From: Chitiniphilus shinanonensis DSM 23277
Lineage (GTDB): Bacteria; Pseudomonadota; Gammaproteobacteria; Burkholderiales; Chitinibacteraceae
DNA length: 64,000 bases
Assembly (NCBI RefSeq): GCF_000374805.1
Contig: NZ_KB895334.1
Span: 1 to 64,000 of the forward strand
Reading direction: 5' to 3'
Position numbers and translations under genes: made by a program. The notes below the pieces were generated by a model. The model saw only the letters and a list, made by a program, of their open reading frames with translations. It was not told the origin of the DNA and did not search any database. Numbering within the stretch: position 1 is the stretch's first letter; every line of letters begins with the position of its first letter. Shown here one piece after another: positions 18,008 through 28,065 of this stretch.

Positions 18008-19474
18008 ATGAGCGATAAACCCATACTCACCACCAACTTCGGCCAACCGGTGGCCGACAACCAGAACACCCAGACCGCCGGCCCGCGCGGCCCCGCCCTG
18101 TTGCAGGACGTGCACCTGGTGGAAAAGCTGGCCCACTTCAACCGCGAACGGGTACCGGAACGCGTGGTGCACGCCAAGGGCTCCGGCGCCCACGGCACCT
18201 TCCGCGTCACCGGCGACATCACCCGCTACACCTGTGCCAAGCTGTTCTCGCAGATCGGCAAGGAAACCCCGGTCTTCGTGCGCTTCTCCACCGTCGGCGG
18301 CGAATCCGGCTCGGCCGACACCGAGCGCGACCCGCGCGGCTTCGCGGTGAAGTTCTACACCGAGGAAGGCAACTGGGACATGGTCGGCAACAACACGCCG
18401 GTGTTCTTCCTCAAGGACCCGCTGAAGTTCCCCGATTTCATCCACACCCAGAAGCGCAATCCGCACACCAACCTGAAGGATGCCAACGCCAAGTGGGATT
18501 TCTGGTCGCTGTCGCCCGAGGCGCTGCACCAGGTGGTGATCCTGTTCTCCGATCGCGGCACGCCGGATGGCTTCCGCTTCATGCACGGCTTCTCCAGCCA
18601 CACTTTCAGCCTGTACAACGCCGCCGGCGAACGGGTATGGGTGAAGTGGCACTTCAAGACCAGGCAGGGCATCAAGAACCTGCATCCGACCGAGGCCGGC
18701 CGCCTGGCGGGCGCCGATCCCGACTACGCGCAGCGCGACCTGTTCCACGCCATCGAGCGCGGCGAATTCCCCAAGTGGCGCGTCTGCGTGCAGATCATGA
18801 CCCAGGAACAGGCCAAGACCTTCCGCTGGAATCCGTTCGACCTGACCAAGACCTGGCCGCAGGGCGAATACCCGCTGATCGAAGTGGGCGAGATGGAGCT
18901 GAACCGCAACCCGCAGAACTACTTCGCGGAAGTGGAACAGGCCGCCCTGTCGCCGGGCAACGTGGTGCCGGGTATCGGCTTCAGCCCGGACAAGATGCTG
19001 CAAGGCCGGCTGTTCGCCTACAACGACGCCCACCGCTACCGCATCGGCACCAACTATGCGCAATTGCCAGTGAACGCGCCGCAGTGCCCGTACCACAACT
19101 ACCAGCGCGCCGGCAGCATGCGCTTCGACGGCAACGGCGGCAGCGGGCCGAACTACGAGCCCAACAGCGTGCCGGGCACTCCGGCCGAAGCGCCGCAGTT
19201 CCGCGAACCGCCGCTGCCGCTGGGCGACGTGTCGGCCTGGCAGTACAGCCACCGCGACGAGGACGACCACTACAGTCAGCCGCGCGCCCTGTTCGAGCTG
19301 ATGGACCCCGGGCAGCAGCAACTGCTGATCGACAACATCGCCGGCTCGATGAAGGAAGTGACCCAGGACGGCGTGGTGGTGCGCCAGCTCGGCCATTTCC
19401 ACAAGGTGCATCCGCAACTGGCTGCCGGCATCGCCCGGCAACTGGGTGTCGCCCCAGCCGCCTACGGCGGTTGA
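18008..19474 (+). CDS. katA: catalase (small-subunit, heme)
   Basis: A 488-residue monofunctional heme catalase (clade 3 size) that breaks down hydrogen peroxide. The catalytic histidine is in [12 protein letters not shown] near residue 55, the distal asparagine in the [13 protein letters not shown] region, and the proximal heme-ligand tyrosine in [14 protein letters not shown]. An AGGAGA ribosome site precedes [20 protein letters not shown]. Its stop is followed by a strong terminator. It is transcribed away from the SulP gene across a long leader. Confidence 0.96.
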   Translation: MSDKPILTTNFGQPVADNQNTQTAGPRGPALLQDVHLVEKLAHFNRERVPERVVHAKGSGAHGTFRVTGDITRYTCAKLFSQIGKETPVFVRFSTVGGESGSADTERDPRGFAVKFYTEEGNWDMVGNNTPVFFLKDPLKFPDFIHTQKRNPHTNLKDANAKWDFWSLSPEALHQVVILFSDRGTPDGFRFMHGFSSHTFSLYNAAGERVWVKWHFKTRQGIKNLHPTEAGRLAGADPDYAQRDLFHAIERGEFPKWRVCVQIMTQEQAKTFRWNPFDLTKTWPQGEYPLIEVGEMELNRNPQNYFAEVEQAALSPGNVVPGIGFSPDKMLQGRLFAYNDAHRYRIGTNYAQLPVNAPQCPYHNYQRAGSMRFDGNGGSGPNYEPNSVPGTPAEAPQFREPPLPLGDVSAWQYSHRDEDDHYSQPRALFELMDPGQQQLLIDNIAGSMKEVTQDGVVVRQLGHFHKVHPQLAAGIARQLGVAPAAYGG

Positions 19475-19494
19475 TCCCGCTGTCGCAATGAGGA

Positions 19495-19526
19495 GAAACG
19501 CCCGGCCCACGCCGGGCGTTTCTGTT
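19495..19526 (+). terminator. Rho-independent terminator after catalase
   Basis: An 11-bp stem AAACGCCCGGC/GCCGGGCGTTT with a four-base loop, ending in TTTCTGTT. Confidence 0.8.
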
Positions 19527-19618
19527 CGCGGGTGGCCGTTGCGCCTTCCCCCAGCCGCGCCCGGCGCGGCTTCCCTGATAAACTTGCGGCCGTTTCCCGC
19601 TCGCCGAAGGCCCCTGCC

Positions 19619-20551
19619 ATGCAACTCCCCGAACAGCTCGTCATCGCCACCCGAGAAAGCCCGTTGGCGTTGTGGCAGGCCGAGCACGTGCGCGCCTGGC
19701 TGACCGCCCGCTATCCCGGCCTGAAGGTGGAGCTGCTGGGCATGACCACCCAGGGCGACCGCATCCTCGACGTGACGCTGAACAAGATCGGCGGCAAGGG
19801 GCTGTTCGTGAAGGAGCTGGAACAGGCACTGGCCGACGGCCGCGCCGACCTGGCGGTGCATTCGATGAAGGACGTGCCGATGGTGATGCCCGACGGCTTC
19901 GCCCTCGCCGCCATCGGCGAACGCGAGGACCCGCGCGACGCGCTGGTGTCCAACCGCTACGCCACCCTGGCCGAGCTGCCCGCCGGCGCCGTGGTCGGCA
20001 CCTCCAGCCTGCGCCGCGAGGCGCAGTTGCGCGCGCGCTTTCCGCATCTGACGGTCAAGCCGCTGCGCGGCAACGTCGGCACCCGGCTGGCCAAGCTGGA
20101 CGCCGGCGACTACGACGCCATCCTGCTCGCCAGCGCCGGCCTCAAGCGCCTGGGCCTGGGCGGACGCATCCGCGCCGAACTCTCGCCCGAGGACAGCCTG
20201 CCGGCTCCCGGCCAGGGCGCGCTGGGGCTGGAGATCCGCGCCGATCGCGCCGACCTCGCCGCGCTGCTGGCGCCGTTCGACCACCCGGCCACCACCGCCG
20301 CCGTCACCGCCGAGCGCGCGCTGTCGCGGCGCATGGGCGGTTCGTGCCAGATCCCGCTGGCGGCCTATGCCGAGGACGACGACGGCTTCCTGCGCCTGCG
20401 CGGCTGCGTCGGCCTGCCCGACGGCAGCCACATCGTGCACGGCGAAGCCAACGGCACCCGTGCCGCCGCCGAAGGGCTGGGCCTGAAGGTGGCCGAACTG
20501 CTGCTGACCGAGGGCGCCGCCGACATCCTGGAGGCCCTGGCCCACCCATGA
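19619..20551 (+). CDS. hemC: porphobilinogen deaminase (hydroxymethylbilane synthase)
   Basis: A 310-residue HemC that joins four porphobilinogens into hydroxymethylbilane for heme synthesis. The family start [16 protein letters not shown], the catalytic region VHSMKDVPM, the SLRREAQL motif and the cysteine that binds the dipyrromethane cofactor ([12 protein letters not shown]) are present. First gene of hemC-hemD-hemX-hemY, each overlapping the next. The start at MQLPEQL fits family length. Confidence 0.97.
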   Translation: MQLPEQLVIATRESPLALWQAEHVRAWLTARYPGLKVELLGMTTQGDRILDVTLNKIGGKGLFVKELEQALADGRADLAVHSMKDVPMVMPDGFALAAIGEREDPRDALVSNRYATLAELPAGAVVGTSSLRREAQLRARFPHLTVKPLRGNVGTRLAKLDAGDYDAILLASAGLKRLGLGGRIRAELSPEDSLPAPGQGALGLEIRADRADLAALLAPFDHPATTAAVTAERALSRRMGGSCQIPLAAYAEDDDGFLRLRGCVGLPDGSHIVHGEANGTRAAAEGLGLKVAELLLTEGAADILEALAHP

Positions 20552-21315
20552 GCGCAGCGCTGGCCGGCCGCCGCATCTGGGTCACCCGACCGGCCGCGCA
20601 GGCCGACGCGCTGACCGACGCGCTGACGCGCCAGGGCGCCGTCGCGGTGCGGCTGCCGTTGCTGGAGATCGCCCCGCCGGCCGATCCCGCGCTGCTCGAC
20701 GCCGCGCTCGCCGCGCTGGACGATTTCGCGCTGGCGGTCTTCGTCAGTCCTTCCGCACTCGACGCGGTCGCCACCCGCCTGCATCGTCCCTGGCCCCCCA
20801 CGACCGCCGCCGCGGTGGTCGGCCCCGGCAGCGCGGAACGCGCCCGGCAATTGGGCATCGCCCCGGTGATCGCCCCGCCCGAGCAGTACGACGGGGCCGG
20901 ACTGCTGGCCGAGCTGGACCGCCTGGGCGGCTGGGCCGGCCGGCGGGCGGTGCTGTTCCGCGGCGACGGCGGCCGCGACGAGCTGCCGCAAGGGCTGGCC
21001 GCGCGCGGACTGGCGCTGACCACGGTGGCCGCCTACCGCCGCCTGCCGCCCGTCTTCGACGACGCGCGACTGCGCCGCGAGCTGGACGCCGGCTGCGACG
21101 GCGCGGTGATTTCCAGCTCCGAAGCGGCGCAATACTTGTTCGCGCTGGCTGGAGACGCCACGCGCGAGCGGCTACAATCGCTGCTGTACTTTGCGCCGCA
21201 CCCCCGGATCATCGCGGCACTCGCCGAGCATGGCGCATCCGCCGTGCTCACCCGAGCGGGTGACGCCGGCATCGTCGACACGCTTTGCCGCCATTTCGCC
21301 AGGCCCTCGCCATGA
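20548..21315 (+). CDS. hemD: uroporphyrinogen-III synthase
   Basis: A 255-residue HemD that closes and inverts ring D to form uroporphyrinogen III. The N-terminal [16 protein letters not shown] and the later [16 protein letters not shown] and [12 protein letters not shown] motifs fit this poorly conserved family. The start ATG overlaps the hemC stop in ATGA, and its own stop overlaps the hemX start in the same way, so translation is coupled. Confidence 0.93.
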   Translation: MSAALAGRRIWVTRPAAQADALTDALTRQGAVAVRLPLLEIAPPADPALLDAALAALDDFALAVFVSPSALDAVATRLHRPWPPTTAAAVVGPGSAERARQLGIAPVIAPPEQYDGAGLLAELDRLGGWAGRRAVLFRGDGGRDELPQGLAARGLALTTVAAYRRLPPVFDDARLRRELDAGCDGAVISSSEAAQYLFALAGDATRERLQSLLYFAPHPRIIAALAEHGASAVLTRAGDAGIVDTLCRHFARPSP

Positions 21316-22358
21316 CGCAAGAACAAGACTCCCTCTCCGCCGCCTTCTCCACCCCGCCCAGCCGCGCCCGCCGTTTCCCGGCGCCGTCGCCCGCGCTGGT
21401 GGTCGCCGTGCTCGCGCTGCTGTCCAGCGGCGGGCTGTGGCTGTACCAGCAGCAATCCAACGACAAGGTGCAGGCACAACTGGGCCGGCAGCTCGCCAGC
21501 TACGCGCAGAAGGCCGACGAGGCCGGCGCGCGCGAGCAGGCCGCCACCGAACGGCTGCGCGCGCTGGAGCGCGAGATCGCGCTGCTGTCCGGCAAACAGG
21601 CCGAAGCCCAGGGCCAGCAGGCCACGCTGACCGCACTCTACGAAGCGCTTACCCGCAACGAGACCCAGCGCGTGCTGGCGGAGCTGGAACAGACGCTCTC
21701 CTTCGCCAGCCAGCAGTTGCAACTCGCCGGCAACGTCAGCGCCGCGCTGGTCGGGCTCGAATCGGTGCAGGACAAGCTGGCCCAGCTGGACCGCCCCGAG
21801 TTGATTCCGGTGCGCAAGGCCGTGGCACGCGACATCGACAAGCTGAAGAGCCAACCCTACCTGGACGTGGTGGGGATCTCCGCCAAACTCGACACCCTGG
21901 TCGCCGGCATCGACAAGCTGCCGCTGGCAGTCGACGGCTACCGCCAGCCGCAGGCGAGCGCACCGACCGCCCCCGAGGGGCACTGGTTCAAGCGCCTGGC
22001 GCTGGAAGCCTGGAACGACCTGAAACAGCTGGTGCGCATCCGCGAGATGGACAAACCCGAGGCCATGCTGCTGACACCCGAGCAGTCGTTCTTCCTGCGC
22101 GAGAACGTGAAGCTGCGCCTGCTCGACGCCCGCACCGCGCTGCTGCTGCGCAACGATGGCGCCTTCCGCGCCGACCTGTCCGCCGCCGGCGACTACCTGA
22201 AGAACTACTTCGACGGCTCGGCGCCGCAGACGCGCAGCACCGCCGCCTCGCTCAAGGAACTGTCCGAGGAATCGCTGGCGATCCCGTTGCCCAGTCTGGC
22301 CGAAAGCCTGGCCGCCGTGCGCGGTGCGCGCACCGAAGCCAAGGGGGTGCGTCCGTGA
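21312..22358 (+). CDS. hemX: HemX, uroporphyrinogen-III C-methyltransferase-like membrane protein
   Basis: A 348-residue HemX-family protein: a short cytoplasmic N-terminus, one transmembrane helix (ALVVAVLALLSSGGLWLY, about residues 26-45), then a coiled coil and a helical periplasmic domain (DVVGISAKLDTLVAGIDKLP; LLLRNDGAFRADL). Despite the common name, this family lacks a methyltransferase domain. It is thought to work with HemY as a scaffold of the heme pathway; direct evidence is thin. The ATG overlaps the hemD stop. Confidence 0.9.
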   Translation: MTQEQDSLSAAFSTPPSRARRFPAPSPALVVAVLALLSSGGLWLYQQQSNDKVQAQLGRQLASYAQKADEAGAREQAATERLRALEREIALLSGKQAEAQGQQATLTALYEALTRNETQRVLAELEQTLSFASQQLQLAGNVSAALVGLESVQDKLAQLDRPELIPVRKAVARDIDKLKSQPYLDVVGISAKLDTLVAGIDKLPLAVDGYRQPQASAPTAPEGHWFKRLALEAWNDLKQLVRIREMDKPEAMLLTPEQSFFLRENVKLRLLDARTALLLRNDGAFRADLSAAGDYLKNYFDGSAPQTRSTAASLKELSEESLAIPLPSLAESLAAVRGARTEAKGVRP

Positions 22359-23554
22359 AGGCCCTCGGCTGGATCATCGGCCTGTTCGCGCTGGCGGTCG
22401 GCCTGACACTGTTCGCCCGCCTGAACACCGGCTACGCGCTGCTGTTCGTTCCGCCGTGGCGCATCGAGGTATCGCTCAACGCCTTCGTCATTGCACTGCT
22501 GCTGCTGGTGCTGGTGTTGTTCGGCGCGCTGCGGCTGGTGGTGGAACTGGGCGGCCTGCCCGAGCGCGTGCGCACCTACCGCGCCGACCGCCGCCGCCGC
22601 GCCAGCGTCGAGCTGGAGCGCGAAGCGCGCATCGCCTTCTTCGAGGGCCGTTACCAGCGCGCCGAGCGCCTGGCCGCCGACGCCTTCACCGCCAGCGCCG
22701 ATCCGGCGTCGTATGCGGTGAACGGCCTGCTGGCCGCCCGCGCGGCGCACGCGATGCGCGACTTCGCCAAGCGCGACCACTACTTCGAGCGCCTGCGCGG
22801 CAAGCTGGGGCCACGGCACCTGGCGTTGGCGATGACCATGGCCGAGCTGTATCTGGACGAGCGCCGCTATGACGACGCCGACCGCGCGCTGGGCGAGGCG
22901 CGCGAACTGTCGCCCAAGCTGACCGCCGCGCTCAAGCTGGAACTGCGCCTGCGCCAGCGCGAAGGCAACCCGGAGGCGGTGATCCGTCTGGTGGACCAGC
23001 TCGCCAAGAGCGAGGCCATCGACGCGCAGCAGGCCCGGCGCCTGCGCATCCAGGCGCAACTGGAGGCGTTCTCGCTGAAGCCGCGCACGCTGAAGGAACT
23101 GAAGGACTGGTGGAGCAAGCTGTCGGACCACGAGCGCGCCGCGCCGCCGCTGGTGCTGGCCGTGGCCGATGCTTTCCGCGCCCACGGTGCACCGGAGCTG
23201 GCACGCGAGGCCATCGAGGAAGCGCTGGCCAGCAACTGGTCGGGCGAACTGGCCGAACGTTACGGCACGCTGGGCCTGGAAGGCGAAGCGGCGACCAGCC
23301 AGTTGCAACAGGCCGAGGCATGGCTCAAGTCGCATCCGCACGACCATCTGCTGCTGCTGACGCTGGGCCGGCTGTGCTGCGCGCGCGGCCTGTGGGGCAA
23401 GGCCCAGACCTACCTGGAAGCCAGCCTGGCGGTCGAGCCGACCGCCATCGCGCACGCCGAACTGGCCGAGCTGCTGGAATCGCTGGATCGCCACGAGGAC
23501 GCGGCGCGCCATTTCCGCGCCAGCCTGGCGCTGGCGCTGGCCACAACGCGCTGA
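22355..23554 (+). CDS. hemY: HemY, TPR-containing heme-pathway membrane protein
   Basis: A 399-residue HemY of the proteobacterial TPR type, not the protoporphyrinogen oxidase that shares the name. Two N-terminal transmembrane helices (residues 1-25 and about 40-65) are followed by helical TPR-like repeats to the end. The start is a GTG that overlaps the hemX stop in GTGA. A stem-loop follows the stop codon and then a 267-bp compound palindrome. Confidence 0.92.
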   Translation: MKALGWIIGLFALAVGLTLFARLNTGYALLFVPPWRIEVSLNAFVIALLLLVLVLFGALRLVVELGGLPERVRTYRADRRRRASVELEREARIAFFEGRYQRAERLAADAFTASADPASYAVNGLLAARAAHAMRDFAKRDHYFERLRGKLGPRHLALAMTMAELYLDERRYDDADRALGEARELSPKLTAALKLELRLRQREGNPEAVIRLVDQLAKSEAIDAQQARRLRIQAQLEAFSLKPRTLKELKDWWSKLSDHERAAPPLVLAVADAFRAHGAPELAREAIEEALASNWSGELAERYGTLGLEGEAATSQLQQAEAWLKSHPHDHLLLLTLGRLCCARGLWGKAQTYLEASLAVEPTAIAHAELAELLESLDRHEDAARHFRASLALALATTR

Positions 23555-23576
23555 GCCGCTCCCAACGCTGCAAACA

Positions 23577-23604
23577 ACAACGGCCGCTCGATGCGGCCGT
23601 TGCC
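23577..23604. terminator. hairpin after hemY
   Basis: AACGGCCGC and GCGGCCGTT pair around a five-base loop. There is no strong T-run downstream on either strand, so it is a weak terminator candidate. Confidence 0.5.
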
Positions 23605-23606
23605 TT

Positions 23607-23873
23607 AGAGCCTGTTCAAAATCTTTTCACGACAGCGTTCGGGGCATTGCCGGTGTGCGGCAAGGCGCAGGACGCGCTGCGGTATGAATACCGTGAGCGG
23701 CGTGCAACGCGGCAGCGCGCCGGCAATGCCCCGAACCCTTCGGGCCGGGCCGGAAAAAGGTCATCCACTGCGTTGTGCTCCTTGGAAATAACCGGTTATT
23801 GCCTGCGTCGCACGCCTTGTGCCTGACCTTTTTCCGGCTCGGCGCTGCCGCGAAAAGATCTTGAACAGGCTCT
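23607..23873. repeat. 267-bp compound palindromic element
   Basis: The ends AGAGCCTGTTCAAAATCTTT and the reverse complement of that end differ at one base. Nested inside are further inverted pairs: TTCGGGGCATTGCCGG with CCGGCAATGCCCCGAA, and AAAAAGGTCA with TGACCTTTTT, plus AATAACCGGTTATT. It has no coding capacity and looks like a mobile repeat of MITE or REP type. It takes up half of the gap between hemY and sixA. Confidence 0.85.
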
Positions 23874-23883
23874 TATGCACGGT

Positions 23884-24030
23884 TCAAGCCGACTGCGGCG
23901 ATGCCGCGCTCAGGCGAATCCAGGAAAACGGCTGGAGATGCTGGTTGCGGGTGCGGAAGTCGGGTAAGCCCTGGCGCAGCGGCGGCTGGGCCTGCGGTCG
24001 GGACGGAATGGTGGTCGGCAATGGCTTCAT
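23884..24030 (-). CDS. possible 48-residue protein downstream of sixA
   Basis: A short reading frame, MKPLPTTIPSRPQAQPPLRQ at the start, rich in proline and glutamine, with a GGAG site seven bases before its ATG. It starts 43 bp after the sixA stop on the same strand. No family is recognised and there is no independent support beyond the ribosome site. Confidence 0.3.
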   Translation of the reverse strand: MKPLPTTIPSRPQAQPPLRQGLPDFRTRNQHLQPFSWIRLSAASPQSA

Positions 24031-24073
24031 GACGGGGCTCCGAAACGGTTGCCGGGGCCCGATACTGGAGCGC

Positions 24074-24514
24074 TCAGGGCGCGTAGACCGCCTTGAGCAG
24101 CACCGAACCGTCGGCCTCGTCATAGTGCAGCCACCAGATTGCACTTTTCTTGATCTGCCAGCCGAGTTCGCTACCGGCCAGCGCCAGACTGGCGGCATCG
24201 CCCAGCGTCGGCTGATGTCCCACCAGCACCACCGTGCCGCCGCCGCGCGGCCAGCCGGCGGCCTCCAGGTAACCACGCGCCGGGGCGTCGGGATTGATGC
24301 GGGCATCGATCTCGACCTCGGTGGCGAAGGCCGCCGCGGTCTGCTGGGCACGCCGGGCCTGGCTGGCGACGACGCGTGGATGGTGCTTGCCCAGCGCATC
24401 CTTCAGCCAGGCGGCGGCGCGTGCCGCCTGGTTGTGCCCACGCTCGGTCAGTGCCCGCGCCAGATCGTCGGCACCGTCTTCGGCCTCGGCATGACGCCAC
24501 AGGATCAATTCCAT
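24074..24514 (-). CDS. sixA: phosphohistidine phosphatase SixA
   Basis: A 146-residue histidine-phosphatase-superfamily protein. The catalytic RHG-type motif is the RHAEA near the start (MELILWRHAEAEDGADD), and the second catalytic histidine is in VVLVGHQPTLGD. SixA removes phosphate from histidine in phosphotransfer proteins such as those of the nitrogen PTS. It lies next to ppk on the same strand, a frequent pairing, with a 55-bp gap. Confidence 0.92.
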   Translation of the reverse strand: MELILWRHAEAEDGADDLARALTERGHNQAARAAAWLKDALGKHHPRVVASQARRAQQTAAAFATEVEIDARINPDAPARGYLEAAGWPRGGGTVVLVGHQPTLGDAASLALAGSELGWQIKKSAIWWLHYDEADGSVLLKAVYAP

Positions 24515-24569
24515 TGCGACACCTCCACGGCGATTCGACCTTCAGGCGCGGGTGCGAAGGGCGAAGCCG

Positions 24570-26648
24570 TCAGTTGCGCTGCTTGGCGCCCATTTCGGTC
24601 AGCAGCATGTCCTGCGCGGAACGCGCCTTGGCCGAGCGCGTCGCCTTGCGGCGGTAGCGGCCGTCCGACAGCATTTCCCACGCCTGCACGTTATCCACCA
24701 GATATGGCCGCAGCGCCTCGCGGATCACGCGGCGCTTCACCCGTGTGGTCAGCGCCGGGAAGGCGATCTCGATGCGGCGGAACAGGTTGCGGCCCATCCA
24801 GTCGGCGCTGGAGAGGTACACGTCCTCCTGCCCATCGTTGTAGAAGTAATAGACGCGGTGGTGTTCCAGGAAGCGACCGATGATCGAGCGCACGCGGATG
24901 TTGTCCGACACGCCCGGAATGCCCGGCCGCAACGCGCACACGCCGCGCACGATCAGGTGGATGGTCACGCCGGCCTGGCTGGCCTCGTACAGCTTCTCGA
25001 TGATCGACGGCTCCAGCAGCGCGTTCATCTTGGCGATGATCACCGCCTTGCGGCCGACCTTGGCGTGGGCGATCTCGCGGTCGATCGCCTTGATGAAATT
25101 GGGCTGGAGCGTGAATGGCGCCTGCCACAGCACATTGTGGTCGCCCGCCAGCCCCAGGCCGGTCAGCTGCATGAAGACGTCGTTGACGTCGCTGCTGAGG
25201 TCCTCGTTGGCGCTCAGCAGACCGAAGTCGGTGTAGAGCTTGGAAGTGCGCGGGTGATAGTTGCCGGTGCCGACGTGGACATAGCGCTTGAGCTTGCCTT
25301 CCTCGCGCCGCACGATCAGCAGCATCTTGGCGTGGGTCTTGTAGCCGTAGACGCCGTACACCACGTGCACGCCGGCACGCTCCAGCTTGGCCGCCCAATT
25401 GATGTTGGCCTCTTCGTCGAAGCGGGCCATCAGCTCGACCACCGCCGTCACTTCCTTGCCGCGCTGCGCGGCCTCGGCCAGCGCGTCCATCAGCGCCGAC
25501 TCGCTGCCGGTGCGGTAGACCGTCATCTTCAGCGCGACCACGTGCGGATCGCGCGCGGCCTGCAACACCAGGTCGATCACCGGCGTGAAGCTCTGGTACG
25601 GGTGGTGCAGCAGGATGTCGCCATGGCGGATCGCGGCGAACAGGTCCGGCTGCTTGCGCAACTCGACCGGCACGCCGGGCATGAACGGTTCGAACTTGAG
25701 GTCGGGGCGATCCACCTGATCCGGCACCTGCATCAGTCGCACCAGGTTCACCGGGCCGTTGACGCGGTAGACATCGGCATCCTCCAGGCGGAACTGCTCC
25801 TTGAGGTATTCGACCAGGTGCGTCGGCAGGTTGTCGGCGACCTCCAGCCGCACCGCTTCGCCGTAGGAGCGCTGCGACAGTTCGCCCTCCAGCGCGGCGC
25901 GCAGGTCCTTGACGTCCTCGTCGTCCACGGTGACGTCCGAATCGCGGGTGACGCGGAACTGGTAGCAGCCGAGCACGTGCATGCCGGCGAACAACTCATC
26001 GACGTGCGCGTGCAGGATGGACGACAGGAACACGAAACCGTGCTGGGTGCCGGTGACTTCGCGCGGCATCTTGACGAAGCGCGGCAGGATGCGCGGCGCC
26101 TGGACGATGGCCATCTCGGCATTGCGGCCAAAGGCGTCGCGGCCTTCCAGCTCGACGATGAAGTTGAGCGATTTGTTGAGGATGCGCGGGAACGGGTGCG
26201 ACGGATCGAGCCCGATCGGCGTCAGCACCGGCATCAGCTCGCGGAAGAAGAAGTCGCGCACCCACTCGCGCTGGGCGTCGGTCCACAGGCTGCGGCGGAA
26301 GAAGTGGATGTCCTCCTTGGCCAGCGCCGGAAACATCACCTCGCGCAATACGCGGTACTGCGATTCGACCAGGTGGTGCGATTCCTTGCCGATCAGCTCG
26401 TAGGCCTGATGCGGCGTCATGCCCTCGGGCAGCAGCCGCGTCGGATACTGGCGGACGTTTTCCTTCAGCCACGCCATCCGCACTTCGAAGAATTCGTCCA
26501 GGTTGCTGGAGACGATGCACAGGAACTTCAGCCGCTCCAGCAGCGGGTTGCGCGGATCCTCGGCCTGGGCCAGCACGCGGCGGTTGAACTCCAGCAGCCC
26601 CAGTTCGCGGTTCAGCAGCAGTTGGTTGTCGGCGGGTTTGTAGGTCAT
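24570..26648 (-). CDS. ppk: polyphosphate kinase 1
   Basis: A 692-residue PPK1 that reversibly polymerises the gamma-phosphate of ATP into polyphosphate. The four PPK1 regions are present: the N-terminal helical part (LLNRELGLLEFNRRVLAQAE), the middle domain, and two phospholipase-D-like domains carrying the phosphorylated histidine in GVYGYKTHAKMLLIVRR and YVHVGTGNYHPRTS. The start MTYKPADN follows TGGAG; a GTG 24 bases earlier is possible. It lies upstream of sixA, probably in one transcript. Confidence 0.96.
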   Translation of the reverse strand: MTYKPADNQLLLNRELGLLEFNRRVLAQAEDPRNPLLERLKFLCIVSSNLDEFFEVRMAWLKENVRQYPTRLLPEGMTPHQAYELIGKESHHLVESQYRVLREVMFPALAKEDIHFFRRSLWTDAQREWVRDFFFRELMPVLTPIGLDPSHPFPRILNKSLNFIVELEGRDAFGRNAEMAIVQAPRILPRFVKMPREVTGTQHGFVFLSSILHAHVDELFAGMHVLGCYQFRVTRDSDVTVDDEDVKDLRAALEGELSQRSYGEAVRLEVADNLPTHLVEYLKEQFRLEDADVYRVNGPVNLVRLMQVPDQVDRPDLKFEPFMPGVPVELRKQPDLFAAIRHGDILLHHPYQSFTPVIDLVLQAARDPHVVALKMTVYRTGSESALMDALAEAAQRGKEVTAVVELMARFDEEANINWAAKLERAGVHVVYGVYGYKTHAKMLLIVRREEGKLKRYVHVGTGNYHPRTSKLYTDFGLLSANEDLSSDVNDVFMQLTGLGLAGDHNVLWQAPFTLQPNFIKAIDREIAHAKVGRKAVIIAKMNALLEPSIIEKLYEASQAGVTIHLIVRGVCALRPGIPGVSDNIRVRSIIGRFLEHHRVYYFYNDGQEDVYLSSADWMGRNLFRRIEIAFPALTTRVKRRVIREALRPYLVDNVQAWEMLSDGRYRRKATRSAKARSAQDMLLTEMGAKQRN

Positions 26649-26858
26649 GGCGCTCCAGAGCCTGTTCTGCACTGATCACCGATCAGTTATGGATAAGTTG
26701 CGGTCGAACTCCCTGGCCCGATGGATCGCTCCGGCGTGCTCGCGATCCCCGGCACCCGCCGTCACCGTGGCGCGGCCCGATGCTGCGAAGACCGCCCGGC
26801 GCTGCGCGCCGCGCATCTGCGCATGGACCGACGCCCTGCGGCCGCCCGGTGGCGGCGA

Positions 26859-27131
26859 TCAGGCCTGCGGCGGAACGTAGCCGGCCGGCTGATCGACGCC
26901 ACCGCCGAAGAAATAGTTTTCCAGCTGCTGTTGCAGGTACTGGCGCGCGCGCGGGTCGGCCAGGTTGAGACGGTTTTCGTTGATCAGCATGGTCTGGTGC
27001 TTGACCCAGGCGGCCCATGCTTCCTTGGACACCTGTTCATAGACGCGGCGGCCGAGTTCGCCAGGCAGGGGGGCGAACTCGAGACCTTCCGCTTCGCGGC
27101 CCAGTTTGACGCATTGCACGGTACGGCTCAT
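26859..27131 (-). CDS. yggX: oxidative damage protection protein YggX
   Basis: A 90-residue Fe(II)-trafficking protein linked to protection of iron-sulfur clusters. It starts [20 protein letters not shown] and shows the conserved cysteine at position 7 and the [22 protein letters not shown] block. It precedes ppk on the same strand with a 210-bp gap. That gap (26649-26858) shows no gene, only a small palindrome ACTGATC-acc-GATCAGT at 26671. Confidence 0.95.
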   Translation of the reverse strand: MSRTVQCVKLGREAEGLEFAPLPGELGRRVYEQVSKEAWAAWVKHQTMLINENRLNLADPRARQYLQQQLENYFFGGGVDQPAGYVPPQA

Positions 27132-27340
27132 TGGCGGACTCCGGATTCGGTCGGTATTGAATGACAAAGATATTGCATCTTGATGACAAGTGCGGCGATA
27201 CGGTGTTCCACCGCCGCCTCGTCGGCAACCCATGATTGTACCGCCGTTCCTTGGCGGACGACGCGGCGCACGCCACGCCGACGGACTGTCCCTCCGCCGA
27301 TGCCCGCCTCGGGCCCGCCGGCGCGCGGATCAGCGGCCCC

Positions 27341-27370
27341 AAAAAGAAAAACCCGCGCCGAAGCGCGGGT
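27341..27370 (-). terminator. Rho-independent terminator of the OmpA-like gene
   Basis: On the minus strand ACCCGCGC, a four-base loop and GCGCGGGT are followed by TTTTCTTTTT. It lies about 20 bp past the stop of the gene at 27391. The rest of the gap to yggX (27132-27340) holds no visible gene. Confidence 0.85.
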
Positions 27371-27390
27371 GGCTGTGCGGCAAAGCGCGA

Positions 27391-28065
27391 TCAGTTGCCG
27401 GCCTTGACCGGCATGATCCACAGTTCGACGCGGCGGTTGAGGCGACGGCCTTCCTCGGTATCGTTGCTGGCGCGCGGCTCGGTCTTGCCCTTGCCATACG
27501 AATCCAGCCGCACCGGGTTCACCTGGCGGCCGACCAGGTAGTCGACCACGGCGCGGGCGCGCTGCTCGGACAAGGTCTGGTTGTAGGCATCCTTGCCGAC
27601 GCTGTCGGTGTGGCCCACCACGGTGATCATGGTCTTGCCGTACTGGTTCACCACGCGGGCGATCTTGTCCAGGGTGGGGGTATAGCCCGACTTGAGCACC
27701 GCCGAATTGGTGTCGAAGCCGGTGTTGGAGGTCATGCTCACCAGCAGCGAATTATCGGTCTGCTTCTGGATCGAGATCTCGCCGCGCGAGATTTCCGGCG
27801 CCAGCTGCTTTTGCAGATCCTTGGCCTGGCTGTCCATGTAGTAGCCGATGCCGCCACCGGCCAGGCCACCGCCCACGGCGCCGATCAGCGCGCCCTTGCC
27901 GCGGTTCTTGTGGTTGACCAGCGCCCCGACGGCGGCGCCGCCCAGCGTGCCGATGATGGCGCCCTTCTCGGTGTTGTTCAGGTCGCGCTTGTCCCCCAGA
28001 TCGTTGGTGGCGCACGCCGACAGCAACAGGGCGGCGATAACGGTGAGCGATACGGTCTTGCGCAT
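27391..28065 (-). CDS. OmpA-family lipoprotein with glycine-zipper region
   Basis: A 224-residue outer-membrane lipoprotein. The lipobox LSAC is at residues 15-18, then a glycine-zipper hairpin (GAIIGTLGGAAVGALVNH; GALIGAVGGGLAGGGIGYY), then a C-terminal OmpA-like peptidoglycan-binding domain with the ITVVGHTDSVGKDAYNQTLS motif and SYGKGKTEPRASNDTEEGRR. It resembles the YiaD family and probably tethers the outer membrane to the cell wall. It is a single gene with its own terminator. Confidence 0.92.
   Translation of the reverse strand: MRKTVSLTVIAALLLSACATNDLGDKRDLNNTEKGAIIGTLGGAAVGALVNHKNRGKGALIGAVGGGLAGGGIGYYMDSQAKDLQKQLAPEISRGEISIQKQTDNSLLVSMTSNTGFDTNSAVLKSGYTPTLDKIARVVNQYGKTMITVVGHTDSVGKDAYNQTLSEQRARAVVDYLVGRQVNPVRLDSYGKGKTEPRASNDTEEGRRLNRRVELWIMPVKAGN

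Noticed and set aside
26671-26687. Palindrome ACTGATC-acc-GATCAGT between ppk and yggX
   Set aside because: Too short and common in GC-rich DNA to name as an operator without a matching second site.
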